A stretch of 64,000 nucleotides of DNA from assembly GCA_023957575.1 (NCBI GenBank), contig JAMLGU010000010.1, positions 51,286 through 115,285 on the forward strand. The letters are read 5' to 3'. The notes under the pieces were generated by a model. It made no database searches. It worked only from the letters and a program-made list of their open reading frames with translations, and was not told where the DNA came from. Below are positions 27,927 through 37,096 of the stretch, piece by piece. Both the position numbers and the translations under genes were made by a program. The DNA is from Chitinophagaceae bacterium (GTDB lineage: Bacteria; Bacteroidota; Bacteroidia; Chitinophagales; Chitinophagaceae). Positions within the stretch are counted from its first letter, which is position 1, and every line of letters begins with the position of its first letter.

Positions 27927-28089
27927 CAATACAAGATCTCATATAATTGATTTTCAATGAGTTGAGTGAGGTTTTTATATGAGTTCAAACATAAGTAAAA
28001 AAATCAAAATAGAAAAACAACCAAAATGATGCCAGTTTCAGTACTTTTGAGTTTAACTTGACAAAAGGTAATTAACTCTTAAGTAGGTT

Positions 28090-28182
28090 TTAACCCTTTT
28101 GGGCTAATGCATTAACAAAAACACTTTCTTTTACTATTTCTTTTGCAATCTCAGCTAATTCATTAATGGTATCATTACGTAT
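28090..28182 (-). pseudogene. Possible remnant of a small protein gene (frameshifted)
   Basis: A stop-bounded minus-strand run of about 30 codons ends in ELAEIAKEIVKESVFVNAL and a TAA at 28092-28090. It looks protein-like but has no start in frame. A separate short frame with an ATG at 28195 (MKGINT) overlaps its beginning one base out of phase, as if a single-base indel had broken a short gene. No family is recognised. The rest of 27927-28371 is AT-rich with no other signal seen. Confidence 0.25.
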
Positions 28183-28371
28183 TTATTCCTTTCATTTTTT
28201 ATCCAATCAAAAATATCCGGCTATAAACATTTAAAAATTTTCTACCTAATCTTTTTCTTTGGATACATATTCTTGTTTTATACTTGTATTATTCAAACTT
28301 AAACGATTTTTTCTGATATTCCAAATTCAAACGAAATAAATAATATCTTTTTAACTACCAAAATTTTGTTC

Positions 28372-28881
28372 ATGAAATCTGTTTTAAAAATTCTCTTCTT
28401 AGTATTTATTATTTTATCCTGTTCTCCGAAAGTCAAACTAACGACCCCTCCGGTTGTTCAGACTACTCCACTAAAAAAGACTTTTTCTAATGCCTATTTT
28501 ATAGATTCACCTCATGGTCATAAATTTAAAATTGAAGTTGACTATATTGTTAAGGATATAAACCTAATGAATAATGAATGTAAAGCACAGTACGTTATTA
28601 CTAATATAGGTACAAAAGATTTTTTATATGAGGAAAGATTTCCTATTGGAAAAGTAACCAAGAATGGATACACTTTTGAGAATGAATATTTCGATCCCTC
28701 TATTGTTTTTGAGTTTACAACAACTGATGGAAAAAAAATGGAAGCATCAATGGATTTGGATAAAAATATATTAAGTAGAAAAAGCTCGGCGGCAGAATCA
28801 GTGTATATAAGAGCAGGAGACAGGGTCTGCGTAGGTGAAGTAAAGCCAATCAGAATTGAGTATAGGAAAACAATCAATTAA
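28372..28881 (+). CDS. Hypothetical lipoprotein
   Basis: Exported lipoprotein of about 169 aa, with a hydrophobic signal and lipobox LSCS. ATG at 28372 is preferred over a TTG two codons earlier. The mature part, after a Thr/Pro linker, is mostly beta (FKIEVDYIVKDINLM, CKAQYVITNIGTKDFLYEE) and ends in PIRIEYRKTIN, so it may be a small Ig-like domain. I do not recognise the family. It stands alone between the tRNA and the M28 peptidase. Confidence 0.75.
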   Translation: MKSVLKILFLVFIILSCSPKVKLTTPPVVQTTPLKKTFSNAYFIDSPHGHKFKIEVDYIVKDINLMNNECKAQYVITNIGTKDFLYEERFPIGKVTKNGYTFENEYFDPSIVFEFTTTDGKKMEASMDLDKNILSRKSSAAESVYIRAGDRVCVGEVKPIRIEYRKTIN

Positions 28882-29089
28882 ATCGAGAGTGTTGTTTTTT
28901 AGTTATTGCTATTTACCAATAAATCAATGCAGTAATTTCATTCCAACTTAGATCACTAAAGAAATTTCAAATCCCAAAGCCTCTTTTTTATCTTTTCAAC
29001 AGCTATAAAAACCGTTCTTCACAAATTTTAGTCCTTTTTGGGATTGTATTGTATCTTAGAAACTTCAAAAAACAAAAATACACTCCTTT

Positions 29090-30670
29090 ATGAAAAGAAT
29101 TAGCTTTTTCTGCTTGCTGGTTTTCTTGTTTTCAACAGTTGGCTTTAGCCAAAGAGGCATGCCTCCAATGAGACAAAAGAAACTGGATCCTATTGTTCAA
29201 AAAATGTTGGATGAAGAGACCAACAATTCACAGCTTAAACAAATTGCTCATGAATTGTTAGATAAAATTGGTCCCAGATTAGTAGGCTCGCCCAAGATGC
29301 AACAAGCCAACGACTGGGCAGTAGCCAAATATAAATCATGGGGAATAGATGCCCGAAACGAAAAATGGGGCGAATGGCGTGGCTGGGAACGTGGCATTTC
29401 ACATATTGATATGGTGGCACCCTGGGTAAAATCACTTGCCGGAACACAACTCGCATGGAGCCCTTCTACCAAGGGTAAAACCATTACGGCAGACGTCATT
29501 ATTCTACCTGACTTAGCAGATAGTCTGGCATATACCGCCTGGATGCCATCAGTAAAAGGAAAATTTGTAATGATAAACATGGCGCAGCCAACCGGACATC
29601 CCGATTCCGACTGGAAAGAATACGGTACCGAAAAATCAATAAAGAAGATGAATGATGAACGTGATTCGCTAACGAAAGCCTGGGCGGGCAGAATTTCAAA
29701 AACCGGATACAATACCCGCACGCTTCCCGCTGCGCTTGAAAAGGCCGGAGCAGCAGGTATTCTTACTAACTACTGGAGCAAGGAGTATGGAGCCGACAAA
29801 ATCTTTGGAGCCAACACCAAAACCATTCCTACAGTAGATATTTCGCTTGAAGATTATGGATTGGTTTATCGTTTGGTGGACAATGGCACTCCGGTAAAAT
29901 TGAACATTCGTACCGACAGCCGCGAAACTGGTGTACAAACTACTTACAATACTATTGCCGAAATAAAAGGAACTGAAAAACCTGATGAGTATGTTTTACT
30001 TTCAGCACATTTTGACTCCTGGGATGGCGGCACAGGGGCTACCGATAATGGTACCGGAACCCTGGTGATGATGGAAGCCATGCGTTTACTAAAGAAATTT
30101 TATCCAAACCCAAAAAGAACCATCATAGTTGGCCATTGGGGAAGTGAAGAACAGGGTCTGAACGGATCAAAATCCTTTGCAGAAGATCATCCTGAAATTA
30201 TGAAAGGACTGCAGGCCTCCTTCAATCAGGATAACGGGACCGGGCGTGTGGAAAATATTTCGGGGCAAGGATTCCTGCATGCTTATGAATACCTGCAAAG
30301 ATGGCTCGAAGCTGTTCCTTTGGATGTGAAAAAAGACATAAAAACAACTTTCCCCGGTTTTCCAAGCAGTGGAGGCACCGATAATGCTTCTTTTGTAGCA
30401 GCCGGCGCGCCAGCATTTGGTCTGAGCAGCCTCAGTTGGGGATATTTCAGCAATACCTGGCACACCAATTTGGATACCTACGACAAAGTAGTGTTTGACG
30501 ATGTGCAGCAGAACGTAATACTAACAGCCGTACTTGCCTATATGGCCAGCGAAGACCCTTCATTCTTCAATCGTGAAAAATCGGTTCTGCCGGTGAGTCC
30601 GTTTACCGGCCAACCGGGCAAATGGCCTCAAATGAGCAGCCCTACAAGAAAAGGCGGTTTGGACAAATAA
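29090..30670 (+). CDS. M28-family zinc peptidase with PA insert
   Basis: Secreted di-zinc aminopeptidase-like enzyme of 526 aa, signal peptide about residues 1-20. A PA-type insert (about 135-275) precedes the last catalytic block. The M28 metal/catalytic pattern is complete: His307 (SAHFDSW), bridging Asp319 (GATDNGTG), catalytic Glu353 and ligand Glu354 (GSEEQG), Asp381 (NQDNGTG) and His458 (TWHTNLDTYD). It probably trims peptides in the periplasm. A terminator follows 39 bp after the stop. Confidence 0.94.
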   Translation: MKRISFFCLLVFLFSTVGFSQRGMPPMRQKKLDPIVQKMLDEETNNSQLKQIAHELLDKIGPRLVGSPKMQQANDWAVAKYKSWGIDARNEKWGEWRGWERGISHIDMVAPWVKSLAGTQLAWSPSTKGKTITADVIILPDLADSLAYTAWMPSVKGKFVMINMAQPTGHPDSDWKEYGTEKSIKKMNDERDSLTKAWAGRISKTGYNTRTLPAALEKAGAAGILTNYWSKEYGADKIFGANTKTIPTVDISLEDYGLVYRLVDNGTPVKLNIRTDSRETGVQTTYNTIAEIKGTEKPDEYVLLSAHFDSWDGGTGATDNGTGTLVMMEAMRLLKKFYPNPKRTIIVGHWGSEEQGLNGSKSFAEDHPEIMKGLQASFNQDNGTGRVENISGQGFLHAYEYLQRWLEAVPLDVKKDIKTTFPGFPSSGGTDNASFVAAGAPAFGLSSLSWGYFSNTWHTNLDTYDKVVFDDVQQNVILTAVLAYMASEDPSFFNREKSVLPVSPFTGQPGKWPQMSSPTRKGGLDK

Positions 30671-30708
30671 AATGAATCGGCAACTAATTTGTTAATCGAA
30701 TATTTTTT

Positions 30709-30741
30709 AAAAGAGATTGTCAGCTAAGGGCAATCTCTTTT
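30709..30741 (+). terminator. Rho-independent terminator after the M28 peptidase
   Basis: An 11-bp perfect inverted repeat (30709-30719 with 30731-30741, AAAAGAGATTG/CAATCTCTTTT) with an 11-nt loop and a T-rich 3' side. Confidence 0.75.
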
Positions 30742-30839
30742 ACTTTGTCCAATAAAAATAGCAACTTTAGTTTTGGTCATTCTTTAACCTTACATTTGCC
30801 TGAAATAGTTAAATATTTTAAGCTGAAAAATCGTTAATT

Positions 30840-31319
30840 ATGAAAATTAGTCACATAATTGCTCCTTCTGCACTATTACTTTTATTCGCATGTAATAGTC
30901 CTGAAAAAAATTCAAAAGTAGAAAACGAGGCCGAAGCCCATAAAACTGAAGTTCAAACAGACGGAACTCATGAGCACGAACATAGTGAAAAAACCACAGT
31001 ATCAGTTCAACTCGATAATGGCAAAAAATGGAAGGCCAACCCCGAAACGGTGGAAGGTATTGAAAAAATGCAGGCAATCATCAGAAACGGAATAATAGCC
31101 AAAGCACAACCAGACCTTTTGTACGAGCCGCTTCAGAAGGAGTTCCAAACCATTTTTGAAAAATGCACCATGAAGGGAGAAGCGCATGAACAATTACACC
31201 ATTTTCTGACACCTGTCAAAGAATATCTGGATGAAATGAAAGGCAATGCAGATGCTACTGATGCAATGGAAGACCTGAAAGACCATCTGCGTACTTTCGG
31301 TGAATATTTTGAGTTGTAA
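30840..31319 (+). CDS. Hypothetical His/Glu-rich lipoprotein
   Basis: Lipoprotein of 159 aa, lipobox LFACN. The N-terminal mature region has THEHEHSEK, a cluster of alternating His and Glu that could bind a metal. The rest is helical (IEKMQAIIRNGIIAKA, EQLHHFLTPVKEYLDEMK) and resembles small four-helix periplasmic proteins. It is convergent with the respiratory operon, so a role in copper or iron handling for that complex is possible but unproven. Confidence 0.72.
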   Translation: MKISHIIAPSALLLLFACNSPEKNSKVENEAEAHKTEVQTDGTHEHEHSEKTTVSVQLDNGKKWKANPETVEGIEKMQAIIRNGIIAKAQPDLLYEPLQKEFQTIFEKCTMKGEAHEQLHHFLTPVKEYLDEMKGNADATDAMEDLKDHLRTFGEYFEL

Positions 31320-31371
31320 ATTTGAATTTATAACTCCATTTCGACAATAATCGTTCGCTACCAATCTACCT

Positions 31372-33315
31372 CTATGTTCCTTCTTTGGCTACTACTAACT
31401 TGCCATCCTTCAAAATAACAAAAGTGCCATCGCCGGGTTTTACAGGGATATTATTGAGGATAAGTTCTTTCTTCTCACCCTCGGTTTCTTTGAGTTCCAC
31501 ATCCACTTTGTCTTCAGTTATATTCATCTGAGTGAAGATAAACATGGCAATGTCATGTCGCAATCCACGTGGAGTATATTGTTTTTCATACAGTAATTTG
31601 CGGCTGCCTGAGGCATAAATTTTTAATTCTACCGGGCTCCTGCTTTTAACCACCGGAGCAGCCGATTGCATGTGTTTCATGGTAGAAGTACTTTTCTCAT
31701 AAGCAGTTGGACTGGATATATATTTAAAATTAACAATCAGCGTTTTATCCTTTGGATTGAAAAATTTCACTGTCGTACTTGAAAAAGGAACAAACAAAGC
31801 AAAAAAAGCAGTAAGCATAAGAACGGCCAGTACAGGTTTTACTTTGTAAAAGTCTTTCACTTGAGATTCCTTATCTTTTTTGCCATTGGTTTCTTTTGAA
31901 AACTCAGACAACAACTCTGGTTTATACTGATTTAATGTAAACAACCTAAGCCTTGAACTATCATATCTTTTCGACAATGCAGGTGGTCGCTTCTGCAACA
32001 TTCTGTCCACTGCCCAGTTTTTACCATACCGGTAATAACAATCCTCACATCCCAGAAAAGCTACTTTTTCACTGTTATTATCAAGAATCTGTTGCACATC
32101 TTTAATCATCACACTTCCTAAACAAGGCACTTTGTATTCTTTCACATTCACATCATTCGGAAATAAAGCTTCGGGGAAAAAACTACAGGTAAAAACGGTA
32201 ACGTTTTGTTTTGATTCCGGTAGCAATTCATACACCGGAAAATCTGAGTGAGTAATGGCATGCTCCTTGCACGAGCCTATACAGATGGTACAGCCCACAC
32301 ATTTTTCAGGCGATAAAATTGCTTTTCTTTCGCCGTTGTAAATAAGCATGTCAATAGCATCGTAGGGGCAATCATAAGAACAGAGATTGCAACCATCGCA
32401 TTTATCTAAGTCAATACGAACAGGTGGCCTGTCTTTTCTTCTCATAAAAAAAGGAAGAATACTCAATATCAGTCCTGAACCAATCATAATAGCCCAGTTT
32501 TGCCAAACACTGAAAATTTTCATCAGGTAATAGCCAAAATAATAGAACCAGTCAAAAGTAGTCTGAGCAGGCAAATTAGTCAGTTGTGCAGCAGGATCAC
32601 TCTTTACTGGAAATGCAAACGAAATAATACCTATTGCAATACAGACATAAAGCGTCAGTTTCTTAGGCGGAAGAATTTTTGGTTTTGAAATCCTCATTAC
32701 ATGTATCCAAATAATGATTACAGTAATGAGAGACAGCGCAATATGACCAAACAAGGCCACCTTAAAAAATCCACCCACAACCGTAAGGTCATTAAGCAAA
32801 AAAGCACCCATTATGGCAGGATCGAAAATCCGAAGTCCGGAAAATAATTTTGCAGTAAGATACCCTGTTAGTTTTGCCTTCTGATCCCAAACCAAAATAT
32901 AGCCTGTTACACCAATCGTAACTACCACCAAAAACGAAATCACACCACTAATCCACGATATCAATCTTTTGAATTTGGAAGTAAATAGAGTGTGAGCAAG
33001 GTGCAGCAAAATAAACACAACTAAAAGATCAGAAGAATATCTGTGGATAGACCGCATCCAGCCGTTAAAATAATTATTGCTGATAGCCTCTACCGAATCC
33101 CATGCATGGCGTGGGTTAATGTTATAGAAAATAAAAATATAAATGCCCGAAATACAGGCAATTATAAACATTAAAATTGTTATACCACCCAAATGGTACA
33201 ATGGATTTAGTTCGGTGGAAAATATTCTGCCCGGCCATGCTGCAATCCTTTGAAAAATCTGATGTCCTTTATTCCTTTCCTTTCTAATGGTATCTGCACT
33301 AATTATTTGGTTCAT
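31372..33315 (-). CDS. Cytochrome b / 2x[4Fe-4S] ferredoxin / FlpD-MvhD-like fusion protein
   Basis: Membrane electron-transfer protein of 647 aa made of parts usually found separately. Residues 1-230 are cytochrome b6-like, with bis-heme ligand pairs His91/His105 and His191/His205, each 14 apart. Two further helices lead to a bacterial-ferredoxin domain with two CxxCxxCxxxC clusters (Cys306-316 and Cys339-349). Residues 373-440 resemble the FlpD/MvhD iron-sulfur subunit (Cys377, Cys398, Cys423, Cys426). A last helix (about 494-512) precedes a C-terminal beta domain. It overlaps the SCO gene by 17 nt and ends the operon. Confidence 0.85.
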   Translation of the reverse strand: MNQIISADTIRKERNKGHQIFQRIAAWPGRIFSTELNPLYHLGGITILMFIIACISGIYIFIFYNINPRHAWDSVEAISNNYFNGWMRSIHRYSSDLLVVFILLHLAHTLFTSKFKRLISWISGVISFLVVVTIGVTGYILVWDQKAKLTGYLTAKLFSGLRIFDPAIMGAFLLNDLTVVGGFFKVALFGHIALSLITVIIIWIHVMRISKPKILPPKKLTLYVCIAIGIISFAFPVKSDPAAQLTNLPAQTTFDWFYYFGYYLMKIFSVWQNWAIMIGSGLILSILPFFMRRKDRPPVRIDLDKCDGCNLCSYDCPYDAIDMLIYNGERKAILSPEKCVGCTICIGSCKEHAITHSDFPVYELLPESKQNVTVFTCSFFPEALFPNDVNVKEYKVPCLGSVMIKDVQQILDNNSEKVAFLGCEDCYYRYGKNWAVDRMLQKRPPALSKRYDSSRLRLFTLNQYKPELLSEFSKETNGKKDKESQVKDFYKVKPVLAVLMLTAFFALFVPFSSTTVKFFNPKDKTLIVNFKYISSPTAYEKSTSTMKHMQSAAPVVKSRSPVELKIYASGSRKLLYEKQYTPRGLRHDIAMFIFTQMNITEDKVDVELKETEGEKKELILNNIPVKPGDGTFVILKDGKLVVAKEGT

Positions 33316-34060
33316 GTTCTGGTTTCGAAATAATAAAAGATTTTATAAAAATTGAAGACATAAAAATAATCATCATCAGTCCTGCCGAAGTAGAGATAAT
33401 AAAGCGCCAGTCAACCTTATAAGTTCTCATCACAGGGTCGTAGCCAAAACATCTCAAATATAATCCTGCAAACAATCCCGGCGTGGTTTTTTCGGCCATT
33501 GCTGCCATTACTGCCAACCGAATATCTCTTTTAGAAGGGCTTACCCCATAAATGTATCTGGAAATACGGCCTTCGGGCGTGATGACTACCAACATTGCTG
33601 CATGGTTAAACTGTTTCAAAGTAGTATCCACATCATACTCAAATCCGACGGAAGCCATTAAACTTCTAATAGTATTCGCATCCGAAGTAACTGTCCTCCA
33701 ATGATTGCCATCCATTTTCCATCTTCGCTGATAGTTTTGCAAATCAGAAGCCTGATCTGTACTATCGAACGAAAAGCTGATCATATTGAAATCTTTACCC
33801 AGCGTACCTAATTTTTCAACAGCTTCTTTGGTGCCATTGCTAACTACTCCGCAAATGGAGGGGCATTTCGTGTAAATAGGAGAAATAATCAACGGCTTAC
33901 CTTGCAATAAGGAATAAAGATTCACATTTTTACCCTGTGCATCAATCAGACTGATATCAGGAATTTTACTACCCAGAAATTTTTTTTCTTCGGGGAGCCT
34001 GAATCCGGAATTAAATATCCAGATTACCGTCAATAAATATATTAATTGCCAATACTTCAT
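33299..34060 (-). CDS. SCO1/SenC-family copper chaperone
   Basis: Thioredoxin-fold protein that delivers copper to the CuA site. 253 aa, N-terminal signal or anchor, copper-binding KCPSICG (CxxxC) and a downstream histidine in FNHAAMLVV. An extra C-terminal membrane helix (about residues 217-242) is present, so it is anchored at the end. The placement right after subunit I and the CuA subunit fits that assembly role. Confidence 0.93.
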   Translation of the reverse strand: MKYWQLIYLLTVIWIFNSGFRLPEEKKFLGSKIPDISLIDAQGKNVNLYSLLQGKPLIISPIYTKCPSICGVVSNGTKEAVEKLGTLGKDFNMISFSFDSTDQASDLQNYQRRWKMDGNHWRTVTSDANTIRSLMASVGFEYDVDTTLKQFNHAAMLVVITPEGRISRYIYGVSPSKRDIRLAVMAAMAEKTTPGLFAGLYLRCFGYDPVMRTYKVDWRFIISTSAGLMMIIFMSSIFIKSFIISKPEHEPNN

Positions 34061-34064
34061 TTTT

Positions 34065-34118
34065 AAAAAAAACCGGCAGCTATTTCTCGTTCATGGCGAA
34101 ACGCAAATGCCACCGGTT
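34065..34118 (-). terminator. Intercistronic hairpin with T run, possible attenuator
   Basis: Between subunit I and the SCO gene, AACCGG (34118-34113) pairs with CCGGTT (34076-34071), enclosing further weak pairings, and is followed on the minus strand by eight T. It may partly terminate transcription and lower expression of the last two genes. Confidence 0.45.
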
Positions 34119-34126
34119 AATTGGAG

Positions 34127-35854
34127 TTATCTCACATTCCAAGTGGCTGCCAACCACTTCCAGTTGAGGAAGAACAAGGCCAGAAATACTAATAGGAATA
34201 TAAGTGTCAATACAAGTGTACCCGGAGCCTCAAATCCTTTATGAGACTTGGCTTCAGGCGCTAATGGAGAAATCTTTAATTGCATGTCCTGTGGCCCGTT
34301 TACTCTGGGGCCAAAGAAAACCGATACAACTACTATGCCTATCCAGATGCACACCGAGAGGAAAGCTATTGTACCACCCAGCATCATCAGTGTCCAGAAG
34401 AAATCAACCGCCGGGTTAAAATTATAAGTGAACGGACCTCCTGAGAAAGTGGAATCCCAATGACGGCGCGGCACACCTAACTGACCCAACACAATCATAG
34501 AAATGGAAAGCAAGGCAATACCAATGAAAAACAGCCAAGGCTGCCATTTTGCCCAGCCCATTCCCACTATTTTTCTTCTGAAAATGAGTGGTATGAGATA
34601 ATAAGTAATACCCATAAAAGTTAAGGTTGTACCAATCACCACTGTCCCTTTGAAGTGACCGGGGATAGCAATTGTATTGTGAACAATGATATTGGTTTGC
34701 TCCATACCGAAAATAACACCTGTTGTGCCACCAATAAATCCGAAACCTATCACTGCCAAAATAATTGAGGAAAACGCCGGGTTCCCCCAGGGCGCTTTTG
34801 TAAGCCATTCAAACAGGCCTTTATTGTAGCCCCAACGGCGTTGGGCCGATTCAAATGACGAAGGAACTGCGAAGGCATGAATCATGGAAGCCAGCACAGC
34901 CAGATACATTGCATAACTGGTATTCCATACTTTCCATGCACTGCTCACACCCGGATCGGTTAATAAATGGTGCGCAGATGCCAGGCAAATAAACAGAATA
35001 TACAGTACAAATGCAGTACGCGAAACCTTTTCATTGATAGAAGTGCCACCTACAGTCAGGAAAGAAGTCATATACCAGATAGAAACCATTGCAGCCACAT
35101 TGATTTGCTGAGAAGAGTGTCCCAGTCCCCACCAAATCAATTTATACATAGCCGGGTCCACATTTTGAATCAATCCGAGCGACCATAAGAAAGTCGGTAT
35201 ATAAATGATGGCACCTGAAGCTAAGGTAATAACCGCAATAATCGCTGCTGTCATCAGGCCATAAGTGACCAGGGGAAGAGAATCGCCATAAGTTCTTTCT
35301 CTTCTGGCTATCATCAGATTTCCAAAAAACAGAATAACACCAATCAAAGCGCCTACTGCAAACAGAATGACCCCCAGATAGTAAAGTGGATGAGCCTTTA
35401 ATGGTGTGTAAGAGGTAAGCATTACATCTGCTTTACCAATCAGAATCATAATATTGGAAATCACCAATCCTGCCACCATCATAGCAAAGGCAATCCAACC
35501 CCAGCGGGGTGAGCACATTCTTGTATTTAAAATAACCGTCGAACCAAAATACAATCCGGCAATTTCAAAAAATATAATCCAGAAAATCAATGCATTAAGT
35601 CCGTGAAATGTAACCAAGCGATAATACCACTCAGCATTTAATAAATGCACCGGCTGATAACGGGTGAAAACCAATAACAGCGCAGCTACTACCGCCATTA
35701 ACAGTGAAACAACAGATGCTACAGCATTTGCTCTGATCAGCTTTTCAGAGCGGAGATCTACCTTAAAACCTGTAATATCACAAGTCCTGAATATTGAGTT
35801 CGTAGTTGAGACATTTCCGTTCAGAACACCGGTTTCTTGTATCGAATTAGACAT
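34127..35854 (-). CDS. Heme-copper oxidase-superfamily subunit I, B-type-like, candidate NO reductase
   Basis: Catalytic membrane subunit of 575 aa, about 14 helices. Heme/metal ligands visible: His84 (TFHGLNALI), His246 (GLGHSSQQ), His295-His296 (SAHHLLTD), His392 and His400 (HNTIAIPGH). The helix-VI tyrosine that crosslinks to His in oxygen reductases (HPxVY) is replaced by Gln250. The B-type GHFH motif reads GHFK, so Lys402 stands where the low-spin heme His is expected. Loss of the Tyr is the mark of NO reductases that evolved from oxidases (eNOR/sNOR-like). An oxygen reductase with odd ligands is the alternative. Confidence 0.88.
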   Translation of the reverse strand: MSNSIQETGVLNGNVSTTNSIFRTCDITGFKVDLRSEKLIRANAVASVVSLLMAVVAALLLVFTRYQPVHLLNAEWYYRLVTFHGLNALIFWIIFFEIAGLYFGSTVILNTRMCSPRWGWIAFAMMVAGLVISNIMILIGKADVMLTSYTPLKAHPLYYLGVILFAVGALIGVILFFGNLMIARRERTYGDSLPLVTYGLMTAAIIAVITLASGAIIYIPTFLWSLGLIQNVDPAMYKLIWWGLGHSSQQINVAAMVSIWYMTSFLTVGGTSINEKVSRTAFVLYILFICLASAHHLLTDPGVSSAWKVWNTSYAMYLAVLASMIHAFAVPSSFESAQRRWGYNKGLFEWLTKAPWGNPAFSSIILAVIGFGFIGGTTGVIFGMEQTNIIVHNTIAIPGHFKGTVVIGTTLTFMGITYYLIPLIFRRKIVGMGWAKWQPWLFFIGIALLSISMIVLGQLGVPRRHWDSTFSGGPFTYNFNPAVDFFWTLMMLGGTIAFLSVCIWIGIVVVSVFFGPRVNGPQDMQLKISPLAPEAKSHKGFEAPGTLVLTLIFLLVFLALFFLNWKWLAATWNVR

Positions 35855-35869
35855 ATAAGCAGGTTTTTG

Positions 35870-36793
35870 TTACTTTAAAGATTTGATATAAGCAATAATA
35901 TGATCGAGTTCCTCATCTGTCATGGGCGTAGGAGGCATTGCAGTGGTTTCAAAACCAACGGTTATTTTTTTTGAAGGATCTAAAATCGACTCCTTAATAT
36001 AGTCGTCATCCACTTTCACAGCAATCACTTTTCCGTTTTCTTTCACCTTCTCCTCCTTGCCATACAATCCTTTCCATGATGGCCCGATTAACACGGTTCC
36101 ATCCACTTTGTGGCAGGCTCCACAACCCTTCAGGGTAAATACCTGCTCACCCAGCAATACCTTATCGGCTTCGGAAATTTCCTGCTTTACCCCGCCAACT
36201 GCAGCAGTTGCAGCAGTTGATTTTTTAAAATTTTCATAACCGTATTTTTTCAAATCCTCATCTTTTTCTATCACCACAATCTTGCCAATCATACCGTGAT
36301 GTCCAATTCCGCAAAATTCATTGCAAATTACTTTGTACTCTCCGGCTTCTGTTGGCTTAAACTCCAAAACATAATCATAAGTAGGATACACCTGAAAGTT
36401 CATATTTACAGGCTGAATAGAGAATCCGTGCATTACATCCTTGGAAGAAATATGCAATTTATAAGCCTGATTTACTTCCAAAACCAAAACAGGGCTCCAA
36501 CGCCACATCTCCCCCATCACAAACACATCCGAATTGGGCTCCGGCCTCACCACAGGAATTCCATTGTCCACCCCAATCATATTTTTTTTGACATAGGCTT
36601 CTGCTAATTGAGCAAATTCGGTTGTACTGGTTTTATAGGTAGTACTGGACGGGTTTTGTTTGCCGTAAACATGCCACATAACCATCCAGATAAACAACAT
36701 AATACAAAGGACAAGTGAAATGAGCATCCACATTTTTTCATCTTTGGATACTTTTTTATAATACCAGCCCTGTGCCGGACTTAATAAACTCAT
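35870..36793 (-). CDS. Oxidase subunit II: CuA domain fused to cytochrome c
   Basis: 307 aa with a single N-terminal anchor helix (about 22-41), as in B-type subunit II. The complete CuA set is visible: His122, Cys157, Glu159, Cys161, His165 and Met168 (CNEFCGIGHHGM). A class I cytochrome c follows, with CGACH (Cys224, Cys227, His228) and a distal Met in TTAMPPTPM. It takes electrons from a soluble donor and passes them to subunit I, 15 bp downstream. Confidence 0.94.
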   Translation of the reverse strand: MSLLSPAQGWYYKKVSKDEKMWMLISLVLCIMLFIWMVMWHVYGKQNPSSTTYKTSTTEFAQLAEAYVKKNMIGVDNGIPVVRPEPNSDVFVMGEMWRWSPVLVLEVNQAYKLHISSKDVMHGFSIQPVNMNFQVYPTYDYVLEFKPTEAGEYKVICNEFCGIGHHGMIGKIVVIEKDEDLKKYGYENFKKSTAATAAVGGVKQEISEADKVLLGEQVFTLKGCGACHKVDGTVLIGPSWKGLYGKEEKVKENGKVIAVKVDDDYIKESILDPSKKITVGFETTAMPPTPMTDEELDHIIAYIKSLK

Positions 36794-36819
36794 GGCTACA
36801 GTTTTTAGGTTTAATATAA

Positions 36820-37005
36820 TTATTTAAGTAAAGACTTTTTTATTTCGTCAGGAATTGCAGGCAGATTGGATAATTCCATTATACCCCAGATTAAATAAAA
36901 AACGGCATAAATAGTAACACCCAAAAATAACAGCAGCATAAAATCATCCATAATCATTCGGTAAAAAGGCACTCTTTCCTGTTCGGATTGTTGCTTGGTT
37001 TCCAT
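36820..37005 (-). CDS. Small single-helix membrane subunit of the oxidase operon
   Basis: 61 aa: a polar N terminus, one membrane helix (about residues 21-43, MLLLFLGVTIYAVFYLIWGIM) and a short tail. It resembles the small accessory subunits of B-type oxidases in size and place but has no clear family signature. First gene of the operon, 26 bp before subunit II. Confidence 0.75.
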   Translation of the reverse strand: METKQQSEQERVPFYRMIMDDFMLLLFLGVTIYAVFYLIWGIMELSNLPAIPDEIKKSLLK

Positions 37006-37025
37006 AATATTTGATTTTTGTTTTG

Positions 37026-37039
37026 TTGATTTAAATCAA
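37026..37039. promoter_or_regulatory. Perfect FNR-type operator TTGAT-N4-ATCAA
   Basis: The 14-bp palindrome TTGATTTAAATCAA matches the E. coli FNR consensus exactly. It begins 21 bp upstream of the first gene of the oxidase operon (ATG at 37005) and just downstream of a -7-like TAGATTTG (37051-37044). At that place it might repress, or act on another promoter. Confidence 0.55.
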
Positions 37040-37096
37040 TAAACAAATCTAACTTTATGAAAAAGCATAAAAAAGTAATCACAATGTAAAATTTTT

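Noticed and set aside
27680..27988. Minus-strand 102-codon frame covering the tRNA
   Set aside because: It is antisense to tRNA-Arg; its protein-like DWIRTNDLLLRRQ stretch is the well-known artefact of reading a tRNA gene backwards.
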